A program made the translations under genes and the position numbers. Under the pieces are notes generated by a model. It was not told the origin of the DNA. It saw only the letters and a list, made by a program, of their open reading frames with translations, and did not search any database. Shown piece after piece: positions 56,872 to 64,000 of a stretch of 64,000 bases of DNA; position 1 is the first letter of the stretch, and each line of letters starts with the position of its first letter. The DNA is from Taklimakanibacter albus (GTDB taxonomy: Bacteria > Pseudomonadota > Alphaproteobacteria > Rhizobiales > Aestuariivirgaceae), in contig NZ_JAENHL010000007.1 in NCBI RefSeq assembly GCF_016595235.1, positions 2,178,043 to 2,242,042 on the forward strand. The letters are read 5' to 3'.

Positions 56872-58551
56872 ATGACCGTCAAGCTGCATTTCCACGGCGC
56901 CACCCGCGTCGTCACCGGCTCCTGCTATGTGATCGAGACGGACCAGGCGCGCCTCATCATCGATTGCGGCATGTTCCAGGGCTCGAAGACCGAGAAGGAG
57001 CTGAACTATCGGGCTTTCCCCTTCGATCCGCGCAAGATCGACGCCATGCTTCTCACCCATGCGCATATCGACCATGCCGGGTTGATCCCCAAGCTGGTCA
57101 AGGCGGGCTTCGCCAAGAAGATCTATGCGACGCACGCGACCTGCGATCTCTGCGCGGTGATGCTGCCCGATTCGGGCTTCATCCAGGAGACCGAAGTCCG
57201 GCTGCTCAATGACCGCAACCGGAAGCGCGGTCTGCCTGAGGTCGAGCCGATCTACACGTTGGAAGACGCCCATAGGGCGCTCGAATTCTTCGAAGGCATT
57301 GCCTACAAGATGTGGATCACACCGGTGCCGGGCATCCGTGCGCGCTACTGGAATGCCGGCCATCTGCTCGGCTCCGCCTCGATCGAGGTGGAAGTGGAGC
57401 GTGCCGGCCAGAAGCCCTTGCGCATCCTGTTCTCGGGCGACATCGGCCCCGACGCCAAGCTCTTCGAGCCCGATCCCGAGGCGCCGACCGATTTCGACTA
57501 TGTCGTGTGTGAATCGACCTATGGCGGCAAGGACCGTTTCGAACGATCGGAAGAAAAGCGCCGCGAGCTGCTCGGCACGGAACTGCGCGCCGCGGCAAGC
57601 CGCCAGGGCGCCGTGCTCATCCCGTCCTTCGCCGTCGAGCGCACCCAGGAAGTGCTGGTCGATCTCATCGCGCTGATGGACAAGGGCGTCATTCCCAATG
57701 CGCCGGTCTTCATCGACTCGCCGCTGGCGCTCAAGGCCACCAATATCTTCTCGCAGCACGCCAAGTCGCTGCGCAACGGCGACGCGCTGCTGCGGGCACT
57801 CGAATCTCCCTATGTGAAGACGACCGAAAGCGTCGAGGAGAGCAAAGCGATCAACCGCTTCTCGGGCTTCCATATCATCGTCGCGGCGAGCGGCATGTGC
57901 GAGGCGGGCCGCATCCGCCATCATCTCAAGAACAATCTGTTCAAGCCCAATGCCACGGTGCTGCTGGTCGGCTTCCAGGCGGCGGGCACGCTCGGCCGCC
58001 TGCTCGAGGACGGCGCGCAAGCGGTCAAGATCCATGGCGAGGAAGTCAAGGTCCGCGCCACCATCCGCCGCTTCGAGGATTATTCAGGCCATGCCGACGG
58101 ACCGGAGCTGCTGCAGTGGCTGCGCGAGCGCCTGCCCATCGCCAAGATGGTCTTCCTCACCCATGGCGAAGAATCGGCCCAGATCGCCATGGAAGGCGAG
58201 GTGGCGCAGAACAACATCATGCCCGCCGACCGGATCGCCCGGCCGAGCCTCGATGATGTCTATGATCTGACCGGCGCAGAGCCGGTGCTCAGCGCCGCCG
58301 AAGTCAGGCCGCGCATCAGCCCCGACAAGCTGGCGCGCCGCGACTGGCACAATGATCTGACCGAGCTCATGCTCGGCATCAACGACATGGTGGGCAAGGC
58401 GGCCGACGAGAAGGCGCGCGCCGTCATCATCCGGCGACTCAAGCGCGCCCTCGAGGAGGAGAATGGCAACGGCCAGATGCCGCCGCCCAATGGCCGGCAC
58501 AAGGGCCGCGACGAGGGCAAGGGTGGCGCCCGCGGTTTCGACGAGGGCTGA
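56872..58551 (+). CDS. Beta-CASP metallo-beta-lactamase-fold hydrolase
   Basis: A 559-residue protein with the MBL motif THAHIDHAGLIPKL (HxHxDH), a later His (NAGHLLGSASIEVE), the aspartate (LFSGDIGPDA), and beta-CASP features IPSFAVERTQEVL, VAASGMCEAGRI, DYSGHADGPELL and VFLTHGEE. It matches the YSH1/CPSF73-like RNA hydrolase family of bacteria. A C-terminal extension (about 470-559) has a helical segment and a Gly/Arg-rich tail. With the LOG and PPK2 neighbours a nucleotide/RNA turnover role is inferred. Confidence 0.87.
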   Translation: MTVKLHFHGATRVVTGSCYVIETDQARLIIDCGMFQGSKTEKELNYRAFPFDPRKIDAMLLTHAHIDHAGLIPKLVKAGFAKKIYATHATCDLCAVMLPDSGFIQETEVRLLNDRNRKRGLPEVEPIYTLEDAHRALEFFEGIAYKMWITPVPGIRARYWNAGHLLGSASIEVEVERAGQKPLRILFSGDIGPDAKLFEPDPEAPTDFDYVVCESTYGGKDRFERSEEKRRELLGTELRAAASRQGAVLIPSFAVERTQEVLVDLIALMDKGVIPNAPVFIDSPLALKATNIFSQHAKSLRNGDALLRALESPYVKTTESVEESKAINRFSGFHIIVAASGMCEAGRIRHHLKNNLFKPNATVLLVGFQAAGTLGRLLEDGAQAVKIHGEEVKVRATIRRFEDYSGHADGPELLQWLRERLPIAKMVFLTHGEESAQIAMEGEVAQNNIMPADRIARPSLDDVYDLTGAEPVLSAAEVRPRISPDKLARRDWHNDLTELMLGINDMVGKAADEKARAVIIRRLKRALEEENGNGQMPPPNGRHKGRDEGKGGARGFDEG

Positions 58552-58803
58552 AGAACAGCGAAATTACAGGGATTATCAGGGATTTACAGGGTATTTCCGA
58601 AAATCCTGGTGTCGATCCAGGTTTTTCAAAGAGTTAGCACCCTGTGGGCCCCTGGAGCAGGGAATTTGCTGTGCGGCCATGAAACGGCTCGCGTCATGAG
58701 CCTCGGGCAAGCTGCCTGAGTGTCACTGTTGTGACCGCGATTGCAATTCAACAATTCCATCATCCCGGTGAAAGCCGGGATGATGGCGCTCTCATGAGCA
58801 GCG
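58552..58803. repeat. Intergenic gap with ACAGGG short repeats and a perfect hairpin
   Basis: From about 58562 the sequence carries ATTACAGGG, ATTATCAGGG and ATTTACAGGG in tandem, with a further CAGGGAATT at 58659. A 12-base perfect stem CCATCATCCCGG/CCGGGATGATGG (58757-58768 and 58775-58786) follows. Such AACAGGGAATT-like runs are scattered in Bradyrhizobium-type genomes. The gap holds no protein gene. Confidence 0.6.
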
Positions 58804-59925
58804 TCAGGCCACATCCACCCACTTCCGCTCGCGCGCCGATTGCGCCATGCCGTGGATGACACGCTCGATCTTGAGGCCTTCGGCGAAGTTGACGAAGCAC
58901 TCTTTCCCATTGGCGATGCAATCAAGGAGATGTTTGGCCTCGATCACCTTGAGCTCGTTGAAGCCGAGCTGATGGCCGGGCGCCGGGGTGAACTGGCCAT
59001 AGGGCGTGTGAACCGGCCCGGTGAGGATGGTGCGGAAGCCGCGCGTCTCCTCCGGCCCCTCACTCATATAGAGCTGCAACTCATTGAGGCGCTCCTGATC
59101 GAAAGTGAGCATGCCTTTGGTGCCATGCACCTCGAAGCGGATCAGATTCTTGCGGCCCCAGGCGGCGCGGCTCGAGGCGAGCATGCCGGAAATGCCGGAT
59201 TTGAAACGCACGATGGCATGGGCGATGTCCTCATTCTCGACCTCGCGCATTTCGCTGGTGCCGGGCACCGGGCGCTGCTTCACCACTGTTTCCATATCGG
59301 CCGAGACGGAGGCGATGTCGCCGATTAAGAGATGCGCGAAGCTCACCAGATGGCAGGTTATGTCGCCGAGCGTGCCGAGGCCCCACAGATCGATGCGCGC
59401 CCGTTTGCTCCACGGCACGTCGGGCGAGGCCAGATAGTCCTCATCCACTTGCCCGCGGAAATGCACGACGTCGCCGATCGCTTTCGCGTCAATGAGCTTC
59501 TTCGCATGCAGCACAGCGGGATTCTTGATGTAATTATAGCCGAGCAGAGTGCGGCCTTTGGCCTTGGTCGCGGCGACCGTCATCGCTTCCGCCTCTTCCA
59601 ATGTCAGCGCCATCGGCTTCTCGCACCAGACATGTTTGCCGGCTTCGAGAAAAGCGACCGCCATCTCGCGATGGACATTGTTGGGCGAGGTGATCGAGAT
59701 GATGTCGATGCGTTTATCATCGACGAGCTTGCGCCAGTCGGTTTCGGCGCGCGCGAAGCCATATTCGGCGGCACGCTTTTGGGTGACGTCCGGATCGATG
59801 TCGCACAGAGTTTCGAGACGAATCTCAGGCACATCGCCGAAGACGGGCCGCACATGGCTCCACGCCATGGCATGGCACTTGCCCATGAAGCCGGTGCCGA
59901 TCAGGCCGATGCCGAGAGATGTCAT
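58804..59925 (-). CDS. Gfo/Idh/MocA family oxidoreductase
   Basis: A 373-residue NAD(P)-dependent oxidoreductase: Rossmann start IGLIGTGFMGKCHAMAW, EKPMALTLEEAE motif (K of the EKP signature), and a C-terminal half with DLWGLGTLGDITCHLVSFAHLL containing the DxxxH pair. It would oxidise a sugar or inositol derivative. It lies downstream of a sugar ABC importer on the same strand, separated by a repeat. Substrate unknown. Confidence 0.87.
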   Translation of the reverse strand: MTSLGIGLIGTGFMGKCHAMAWSHVRPVFGDVPEIRLETLCDIDPDVTQKRAAEYGFARAETDWRKLVDDKRIDIISITSPNNVHREMAVAFLEAGKHVWCEKPMALTLEEAEAMTVAATKAKGRTLLGYNYIKNPAVLHAKKLIDAKAIGDVVHFRGQVDEDYLASPDVPWSKRARIDLWGLGTLGDITCHLVSFAHLLIGDIASVSADMETVVKQRPVPGTSEMREVENEDIAHAIVRFKSGISGMLASSRAAWGRKNLIRFEVHGTKGMLTFDQERLNELQLYMSEGPEETRGFRTILTGPVHTPYGQFTPAPGHQLGFNELKVIEAKHLLDCIANGKECFVNFAEGLKIERVIHGMAQSARERKWVDVA

Positions 59926-59955
59926 GGCTCACCCTTACAAAGCTAATCCCCCGCT

Positions 59956-60080
59956 CGTCATGGCCGCCCTTGAGGCGGCCATCCAGCCCATCCGCACGAC
60001 AGCTGTGTGGCGGCGAGCCTGGATGGCCGGGTCAAGCCCGGCCATGACGGGAGGTGGCAGGTCCCGACTTTCGCCGGGAC
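59956..60080. repeat. Inverted-repeat element with arms of the GGATGGCCGGGTCAAGCCCGGCC type
   Basis: CGTCATGGCCGCC...GGCGGCCATCCAG (59956-59986) and TGGATGGCCGGGTCAAGCCCGGCCATGACG (60020-60049) are two hairpins facing each other; GTCCCG/CGGGAC follows at 60061-60080. These belong to dispersed alphaproteobacterial intergenic repeats. It lies between the oxidoreductase and the binding-protein gene. Confidence 0.7.
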
Positions 60081-60108
60081 CCGCTTTCACTTCAAGACCA
60101 AACCAGCC

Positions 60109-61011
60109 TTATTTGTACTGATCGGCATTGTCCTTTGTGACGAGCACCGTGCCGGTGTCGATCACCGCGTCGATCTTCTCGCCCTTCTGGAGCTTGATCA
60201 GATTCTCGACCGCGAAGGCGCCCATATTCTTGGGCGCCTGGGCGACGGAAGCCGTCATGTCGCCGGCGAGGATCGAGGCCGCGGCATCCGGATTGGCGTC
60301 GAAGCCGACCACCATGACGTCCTTCAGCTTGTCGGCCGCCTTGAGCGCTTCGACCGCGCCCAACGCCATATTGTCGTTCGACGCGAAGACCGCCTTGATA
60401 TTGGGATTGCCGGTGAGGATGTTCTCCATCACCGACTGGCCCTTGGCGCGATCCCAGTCGGCCGGCTGCTCGGCGACGACCTTGAGGCCGCAGCCTTCCA
60501 GGCCTTCCTTGGCGCCGGTGGCGCGAGCCTGGCCGGTCGACTGCGTGATGATGCCCTGCAGGATCGCCACTTCAGAGCCCTTTTCGATCTTCGAGCAGAT
60601 GAAGTCGGCGGCGAGCTTGGCGCCGACCTGGTTGTTGGTGCCGATGAAGGTCACGCCTTCATTGGTGCCCTTGGTGTCGACGAAGACGACCGGCACGTTC
60701 TTGGCCTTGGCGGCATCGACGACGGCGGCCAGCGCATTGGGATCGGTCGGCGCCAGAGCGAGACCGGAAATGCCCTTGGCCAGCATGTCCTCGAGCTGAC
60801 CGATCTGCGCCTGGACATCGGATTCGGCCGGCGGCGACATCACCACGACCTCGACGCCGAGCTCCTTGCCCTTCTCTTCGGCGCCCGCCTGCACCGCCGC
60901 CCAGAACGGGTTGCCGGCGCCGGGGCCTTTCATGTCGAGCACGATCGGATCGGCGAAGGCCGAGCCGGCAAGCGCTGCAAGTGCGGCACCCGCGATCAGA
61001 AACTTCTTCAT
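60109..61011 (-). CDS. Sugar ABC transporter substrate-binding protein
   Basis: A 300-residue periplasmic-binding protein (Peripla_BP_4 type): signal peptide about 1-20 (LAGSAFA), then DPIVLDMKGPGAGNPFWAAVQAGAEEKGKEL, GLALAPTDPNALAAVVDAAKAKNVPVVFVDT, AVFASNDNMALGAVEAL, VVGFDANPDA. This is the ribose/fructose/inositol-type binding protein family. It follows the permease gene by 73 bases on the minus strand. The exact sugar is unknown. Confidence 0.9.
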   Translation of the reverse strand: MKKFLIAGAALAALAGSAFADPIVLDMKGPGAGNPFWAAVQAGAEEKGKELGVEVVVMSPPAESDVQAQIGQLEDMLAKGISGLALAPTDPNALAAVVDAAKAKNVPVVFVDTKGTNEGVTFIGTNNQVGAKLAADFICSKIEKGSEVAILQGIITQSTGQARATGAKEGLEGCGLKVVAEQPADWDRAKGQSVMENILTGNPNIKAVFASNDNMALGAVEALKAADKLKDVMVVGFDANPDAAASILAGDMTASVAQAPKNMGAFAVENLIKLQKGEKIDAVIDTGTVLVTKDNADQYK

Positions 61012-61084
61012 TTAGTCCTCCCATGAAGCATGACGTCTCCGCAACACACAGGACCCGGCAGGAGACAGGGCCGGGTCCATAAAG

Positions 61085-62071
61085 TCATTTGCGCGTAGCA
61101 GCGCGCCGTCTGAGCACGTCGATATAAACGGCGATGATGATGATCAGGCCGATGAGGATCTGCTGCCAGAACGGGCTGATATTGTTGAGATTGAGCCCAT
61201 TGCGGAGCAGGCCCATGATCAGCACGCCGGCCAGCACGCCCAGCACCGTGCCGCGTCCGCCGAAGAAGCTGGCGCCACCGATGATCACCGCGGCGATCGC
61301 ATCGAGCTCATTGCCGATGCCGGCGAGCGGGAAGCCGGAGTCGGTCCGGCCCGCCAGCAGCAGCGCCGCAAGCCCGGCGAAGAAGCCGCAGATCGCATAG
61401 ACATAGACCAGCACCCGGTCGACATCGATGCCCGACACCCGCGCCGCTTGCGGATTGCCGCCGATGGCGAAGATATGCCGGCCCATATTGGTGCGGTTGA
61501 GGAAGAACCACAGGCCCACGGCGCAGATGATGACCAGGAAGAAGCTGAAGGGAACGCCGGCCGGCGGCAGGAAGATGCCGAAGTCGAAGACTTTCTGCCC
61601 GGCGAATCGCACCTCCGGCTGCAGGCCCGAAATCGGCGCCTGGCTGATCAGGCTGGTCAGGCCGCGCGCGATATTGAGCGTGCCGAGCGTCATGATGAAG
61701 GGATGCGGCAGCTTGAGCAAGGTATAGCCCAAGCCATTGACAAGGCCGCAGGCGGTACCGACCAGAGGACCGATCAGGAGCACGATCGGCCAGGGCACGC
61801 CGGCCTTGTCGGCGACGGCGAGACAGATGATCGACAGGCCGAGCACCGAGCCGACTGAAAGATCGATACCTGCAGTGATGATGACGACGAACATGCCGAG
61901 CGCCAGCATCGCCGGATAGGCGTTCTGCTTGAGGATGTTGGAGAGATTGGTGGCCGACAGGAAGGTCGCCGGCTGTGTCGCATAAAGAATCGCCATCATC
62001 ACGAGAACGACGAGGATGATGCCGTAGCTTTCGAGGAAACGCGACAAGGCGGGATTGTTGCTGATCATCAA
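61085..62071 (-). CDS. Sugar ABC transporter permease, RbsC/FrcC-type
   Basis: A 328-residue permease with 8-10 membrane helices: GIDLSVGSVLGLSIICLAVADKAGVPWP, FGIFLPPAGVPFSFFLVIICAVGLWF, NELDAIAAVIIGGASFFGGRGTVLGVLAG. It forms the channel with the ATPase upstream, whose stop overlaps its ATG. Confidence 0.9.
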   Translation of the reverse strand: MMISNNPALSRFLESYGIILVVLVMMAILYATQPATFLSATNLSNILKQNAYPAMLALGMFVVIITAGIDLSVGSVLGLSIICLAVADKAGVPWPIVLLIGPLVGTACGLVNGLGYTLLKLPHPFIMTLGTLNIARGLTSLISQAPISGLQPEVRFAGQKVFDFGIFLPPAGVPFSFFLVIICAVGLWFFLNRTNMGRHIFAIGGNPQAARVSGIDVDRVLVYVYAICGFFAGLAALLLAGRTDSGFPLAGIGNELDAIAAVIIGGASFFGGRGTVLGVLAGVLIMGLLRNGLNLNNISPFWQQILIGLIIIIAVYIDVLRRRAATRK

Positions 62072-62853
62072 TGCACCTTGTCATGCGCAAGCTGCGCGGT
62101 ATGGCCCTTCGTTCCCATGATCCAGCCGATGACCTCGTTGCGGTTGGTCTCGACGAGCGGCGCATCGGCGAAATTGGTGCCCTGGAACAGCGCCATCACG
62201 CGGTCACAGGCATAGAAGATGTCGTCCATGCGATGCGAGATGATGATGACCGCGACGCCATGCTCCTTCAGCGTCTTGATGAGATCGAGAACCTTGCCGA
62301 CCTCCTTGATGGCGAGCGCCGCCGTCGGCTCGTCCATGATGACGACCTTCGCGTCGAAAGCGGTGGCGCGCGCGATGGCGACCGCCTGGCGCTGGCCGCC
62401 GGACAGTTCCTCGACTGGCTGGTCGACGCTTTTCACATGGATCTTGAGCTTGTCAAGATGGGCTTGCGCCATCTCGCGCTCCCTGGCCCTGTCGATGACG
62501 GTGAGCCCGCCGACCTTGGTGCCGGGCTCGCGGCCGAGATAGATATTTTCGTAGATCGGCAGGTTCCCGGCGAGCGCGAAGTCCTGATAGACCATCTCGA
62601 TGCCGCTGTTGCGCGCGACGCGCGGGCTCGAGAAATGAACGGGCTGGCCCTCGAAGATGAGCTGGCCTTCGCTCGGCTGATAGAGGCCGGAGAGGATCTT
62701 CATGAGCGTGGACTTGCCGGCGCCATTGTCGCCCACCACCCCCAGCGCCTCGCCGGCATTCACATGGAAGTTCACATTGCGCAGCGCGGTGATCGCCCCG
62801 AAATACTTCGTGACGCCTTTGGCCTCCAATAATGGGGTCTGCGTGACGCTCAC
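62068..62853 (-). CDS. Sugar ABC transporter ATP-binding protein, single-domain FrcA-type
   Basis: A 261-residue ATPase with one nucleotide-binding domain: Walker A GDNGAGKSTLMKILSGLY, Q-loop MVYQDFALAGNLPIYENIYLGREPG, signature ELSGGQRQAVAIARA, Walker B VVIMDEPTAALA, and H-loop IISHRMDDIF. RbsA-type ATPases have two such domains; this single-domain form resembles FrcA. The GTG at 62853 follows GGGAGGA. It is divergent from the RpiR regulator. Confidence 0.9.
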   Translation of the reverse strand: MSVTQTPLLEAKGVTKYFGAITALRNVNFHVNAGEALGVVGDNGAGKSTLMKILSGLYQPSEGQLIFEGQPVHFSSPRVARNSGIEMVYQDFALAGNLPIYENIYLGREPGTKVGGLTVIDRAREREMAQAHLDKLKIHVKSVDQPVEELSGGQRQAVAIARATAFDAKVVIMDEPTAALAIKEVGKVLDLIKTLKEHGVAVIIISHRMDDIFYACDRVMALFQGTNFADAPLVETNRNEVIGWIMGTKGHTAQLAHDKVH

Positions 62854-62897
62854 CTGTCTATCCTCCCTCTTCAGGATCCGGCAGTCGGTCTGAAATA

Positions 62898-62938
62898 GAA
62901 TATTCTGTTGATTATTTTTGTGATTAGAATGTTTATTC
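62898..62938. promoter_or_regulatory. Two GAAT/ATTC dyads in the RpiR-ABC divergent region
   Basis: GAATATTC (62898-62905) and GAAT-GTTT-ATTC (62927-62938) lie in an AT-rich gap between the ABC operon and the rpiR-like gene. They are plausible binding sites of the adjacent RpiR regulator, which family members place close to the genes they control. Confidence 0.55.
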
Positions 62939-62982
62939 CATTTTTGCTTGACGTCGTCAAGCCCTTCTGTTGACATGCGTCC

Positions 62983-63813
62983 ATGACCACCGCCGACACG
63001 ACGCCCCGCGATTTCGCCGCATTGAAGGCGCTGATCATCGAGCGCGGCAAGACGCTGCCCAAGCGCCTGAGCCAGATCGCCGCTTTCGCGCTCGACCATC
63101 CCGACGATATCGCTTTCGGGACGGTGGCCTCGATCGCCGAGCAGGCCCAGGTGCAGCCCTCCTCGCTGATCCGCTTCTCCCAGGCCATGGGCTATCAGGG
63201 CTTCTCCGAATTGCAGGAGATCTTCCGCGCCAGGCTGCGCGACCGGGTGCCCAATTACGAAGAGCGCATCGCGCAGTTGCGCGAGCATGCGAAATCGGCG
63301 TCCAAGGCGCATATCCTGTTCGAGGGTTTTTCGGAGGCGGCGCAGAAATCGATCGCCGATCTGGGCAGCAAGCTCGAGGCCGGAACGCTCGACAAGGCCG
63401 TGGCGCGGCTGGCGGCGGCGCAGACGATCTATATCGTAGGTCTCAGACGCTCCTTCCCGATCTCCTCTTACGTGGCCTATGCCTTCGGCAAGCTCGGCAT
63501 CCGCCATGTGCTGATTGATGGGCTGGGTGGATTGGCGTCCAACGATCTCACTTTCGCAACCCCCAAGGATGCGGTGCTGGCGGTGAGCTTCACCCCCTAT
63601 GCCAGCGAGACGGTGACGCTCGTCACGCAAGCCGCCCGCATGCATGTGCCGGTGATCGCCATCACCGACAGCGCGTTCTCGCCGCTCGCCCGCGACGCCG
63701 AAATCTGGTTCGAGGTGGCGGAGGCCAATTTCGAAGGCTTCCGCTCGCTTGCGGCGACGCTGGCACTCGCTATGACGCTGACGGTGGCCGTGGCGGAGAA
63801 GCGCGGGAGCTAA
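62983..63813 (+). CDS. MurR/RpiR-family transcriptional regulator
   Basis: A 276-residue regulator: N-terminal helix-turn-helix (about 20-85: LPKRLSQIAAFALDHPDDIAFGTVASIAEQAQVQPSSLIRFSQAMGYQGFSELQEIFR) and a C-terminal SIS sugar-phosphate domain (about 130-270: AQTIYIVGLRRSFPISSYVAY, AVLAVSFTPYASETV, VIAITDSAFSPLA). It would sense a sugar phosphate and control the divergent sugar importer operon. Confidence 0.92.
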   Translation: MTTADTTPRDFAALKALIIERGKTLPKRLSQIAAFALDHPDDIAFGTVASIAEQAQVQPSSLIRFSQAMGYQGFSELQEIFRARLRDRVPNYEERIAQLREHAKSASKAHILFEGFSEAAQKSIADLGSKLEAGTLDKAVARLAAAQTIYIVGLRRSFPISSYVAYAFGKLGIRHVLIDGLGGLASNDLTFATPKDAVLAVSFTPYASETVTLVTQAARMHVPVIAITDSAFSPLARDAEIWFEVAEANFEGFRSLAATLALAMTLTVAVAEKRGS

Positions 63814-63837
63814 ACATCCTCGCCCCTATCCCAATAC

Positions 63838-63937
63838 GTCATCCCGGCGAAAGCCGGGATCCATTGAAGCCCTTCAACGCGAGCACCACTGCAGAATTTG
63901 CACGAATTTAATGGGTCCCGGCTTTCGCCGGGATGAC
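63838..63937. repeat. Pair of inverted GTCATCCCGGCGAAAGCCGGGA hairpins
   Basis: GTCATCCCGGCGAAAGCCGG with a GATCCATT tail (63838-63866) is mirrored by AATGGGTCCCGGCTTTCGCCGGGATGAC (63910-63937). Each arm is a hairpin and the two face each other. This is a dispersed intergenic repeat of alphaproteobacteria; a related hairpin is at 58757-58786. Confidence 0.8.
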
Positions 63938-63969
63938 GGTACTTTCTTCCCGCGAAGCGGGCCAAAATA

Positions 63970-64000
63970 CTATTTCACCTTTACGGGCTTCCCTGTCTTC
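63970..64000 (-). CDS. Possible C-terminal end of a gene continuing past the window
   Basis: On the minus strand the last 31 bases read in one frame as KTGKPVKVK then TAG. A basic, plausible C-terminus, but nine codons are too few to be sure. Confidence 0.25.
   Translation of the reverse strand, partial: KTGKPVKVK

Noticed and set aside
56095-58035. A 646-codon minus-strand open frame
   Set aside because: Antisense of the LOG and beta-CASP genes, both with intact motifs.

Overview
The window is a GC-rich chromosomal segment of an alphaproteobacterium, most likely of the order Hyphomicrobiales (Rhizobiales). The evidence is gene order: rplU-rpmA, obgE-proB-proA-nadD-rsfS-rlmH, an envC-ctpA-(secreted proteins)-yibQ-rppH string, and an F1 ATPase operon atpHAGDC without F0 genes. 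Other support comes from a DUF1127 protein, a RES-Xre module, and intergenic palindromes of the kind seen in rhizobial relatives. The genus cannot be fixed from the sequence. No prophage, insertion sequence or CRISPR array was found.

Region 1 (1-17.3 kb) is accessory and metabolic. At the left edge, on the minus strand and cut by the window end, lies a large open frame (2494 down to 1). It joins an astacin/matrixin-like zinc protease domain to a CHAT caspase-like protease domain and an unclassified third domain; it is the most unusual gene here. It is followed by an outer-membrane porin-like protein, then a LysR regulator divergent from a ring-cleaving dioxygenase/esterase pair (quinone detoxification type). 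Next come an AraC regulator and a minus-strand six-gene cluster (XapX, exported amidohydrolase, DoxX, MFS-monooxygenase fusion, YcaC-like hydrolase, second ring-cleaving dioxygenase). A maleylacetate reductase/thiolase pair of the beta-ketoadipate pathway and a few small unknown genes end the region. The theme is aromatic or electrophile handling.

Region 2 (17.4-34 kb) is conserved core: a TPR protein, tRNA-Ser(CGA), ribosomal proteins L21 (with an unusual C-terminal helix-hairpin-helix extension) and L27, a GNAT, a lytic transglycosylase, ObgE, proline synthesis, NAD synthesis, ribosome silencing and methylation, cell-wall hydrolase control (EnvC, CtpA, YibQ), RppH and a HAD phosphatase.

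Region 3 (34-43.3 kb) has a RhlE-like helicase, an Xre-RES toxin-antitoxin pair with a clear promoter/operator, signal peptidase I, the atpHAGDC operon with its terminator, and a DUF1127 gene.

Region 4 (43.3-64 kb) has a sugar kinase, a polyamine-type ABC importer, a cysteine hydrolase and a GH63-like glycosidase in one apparent operon; an RND efflux pair; PPK2 polyphosphate kinase divergent from a LOG protein and a beta-CASP hydrolase; and a sugar ABC importer with a Gfo/Idh/MocA oxidoreductase, divergent from an RpiR regulator. The right edge has a repeat pair and possibly the last codons of a minus-strand gene.
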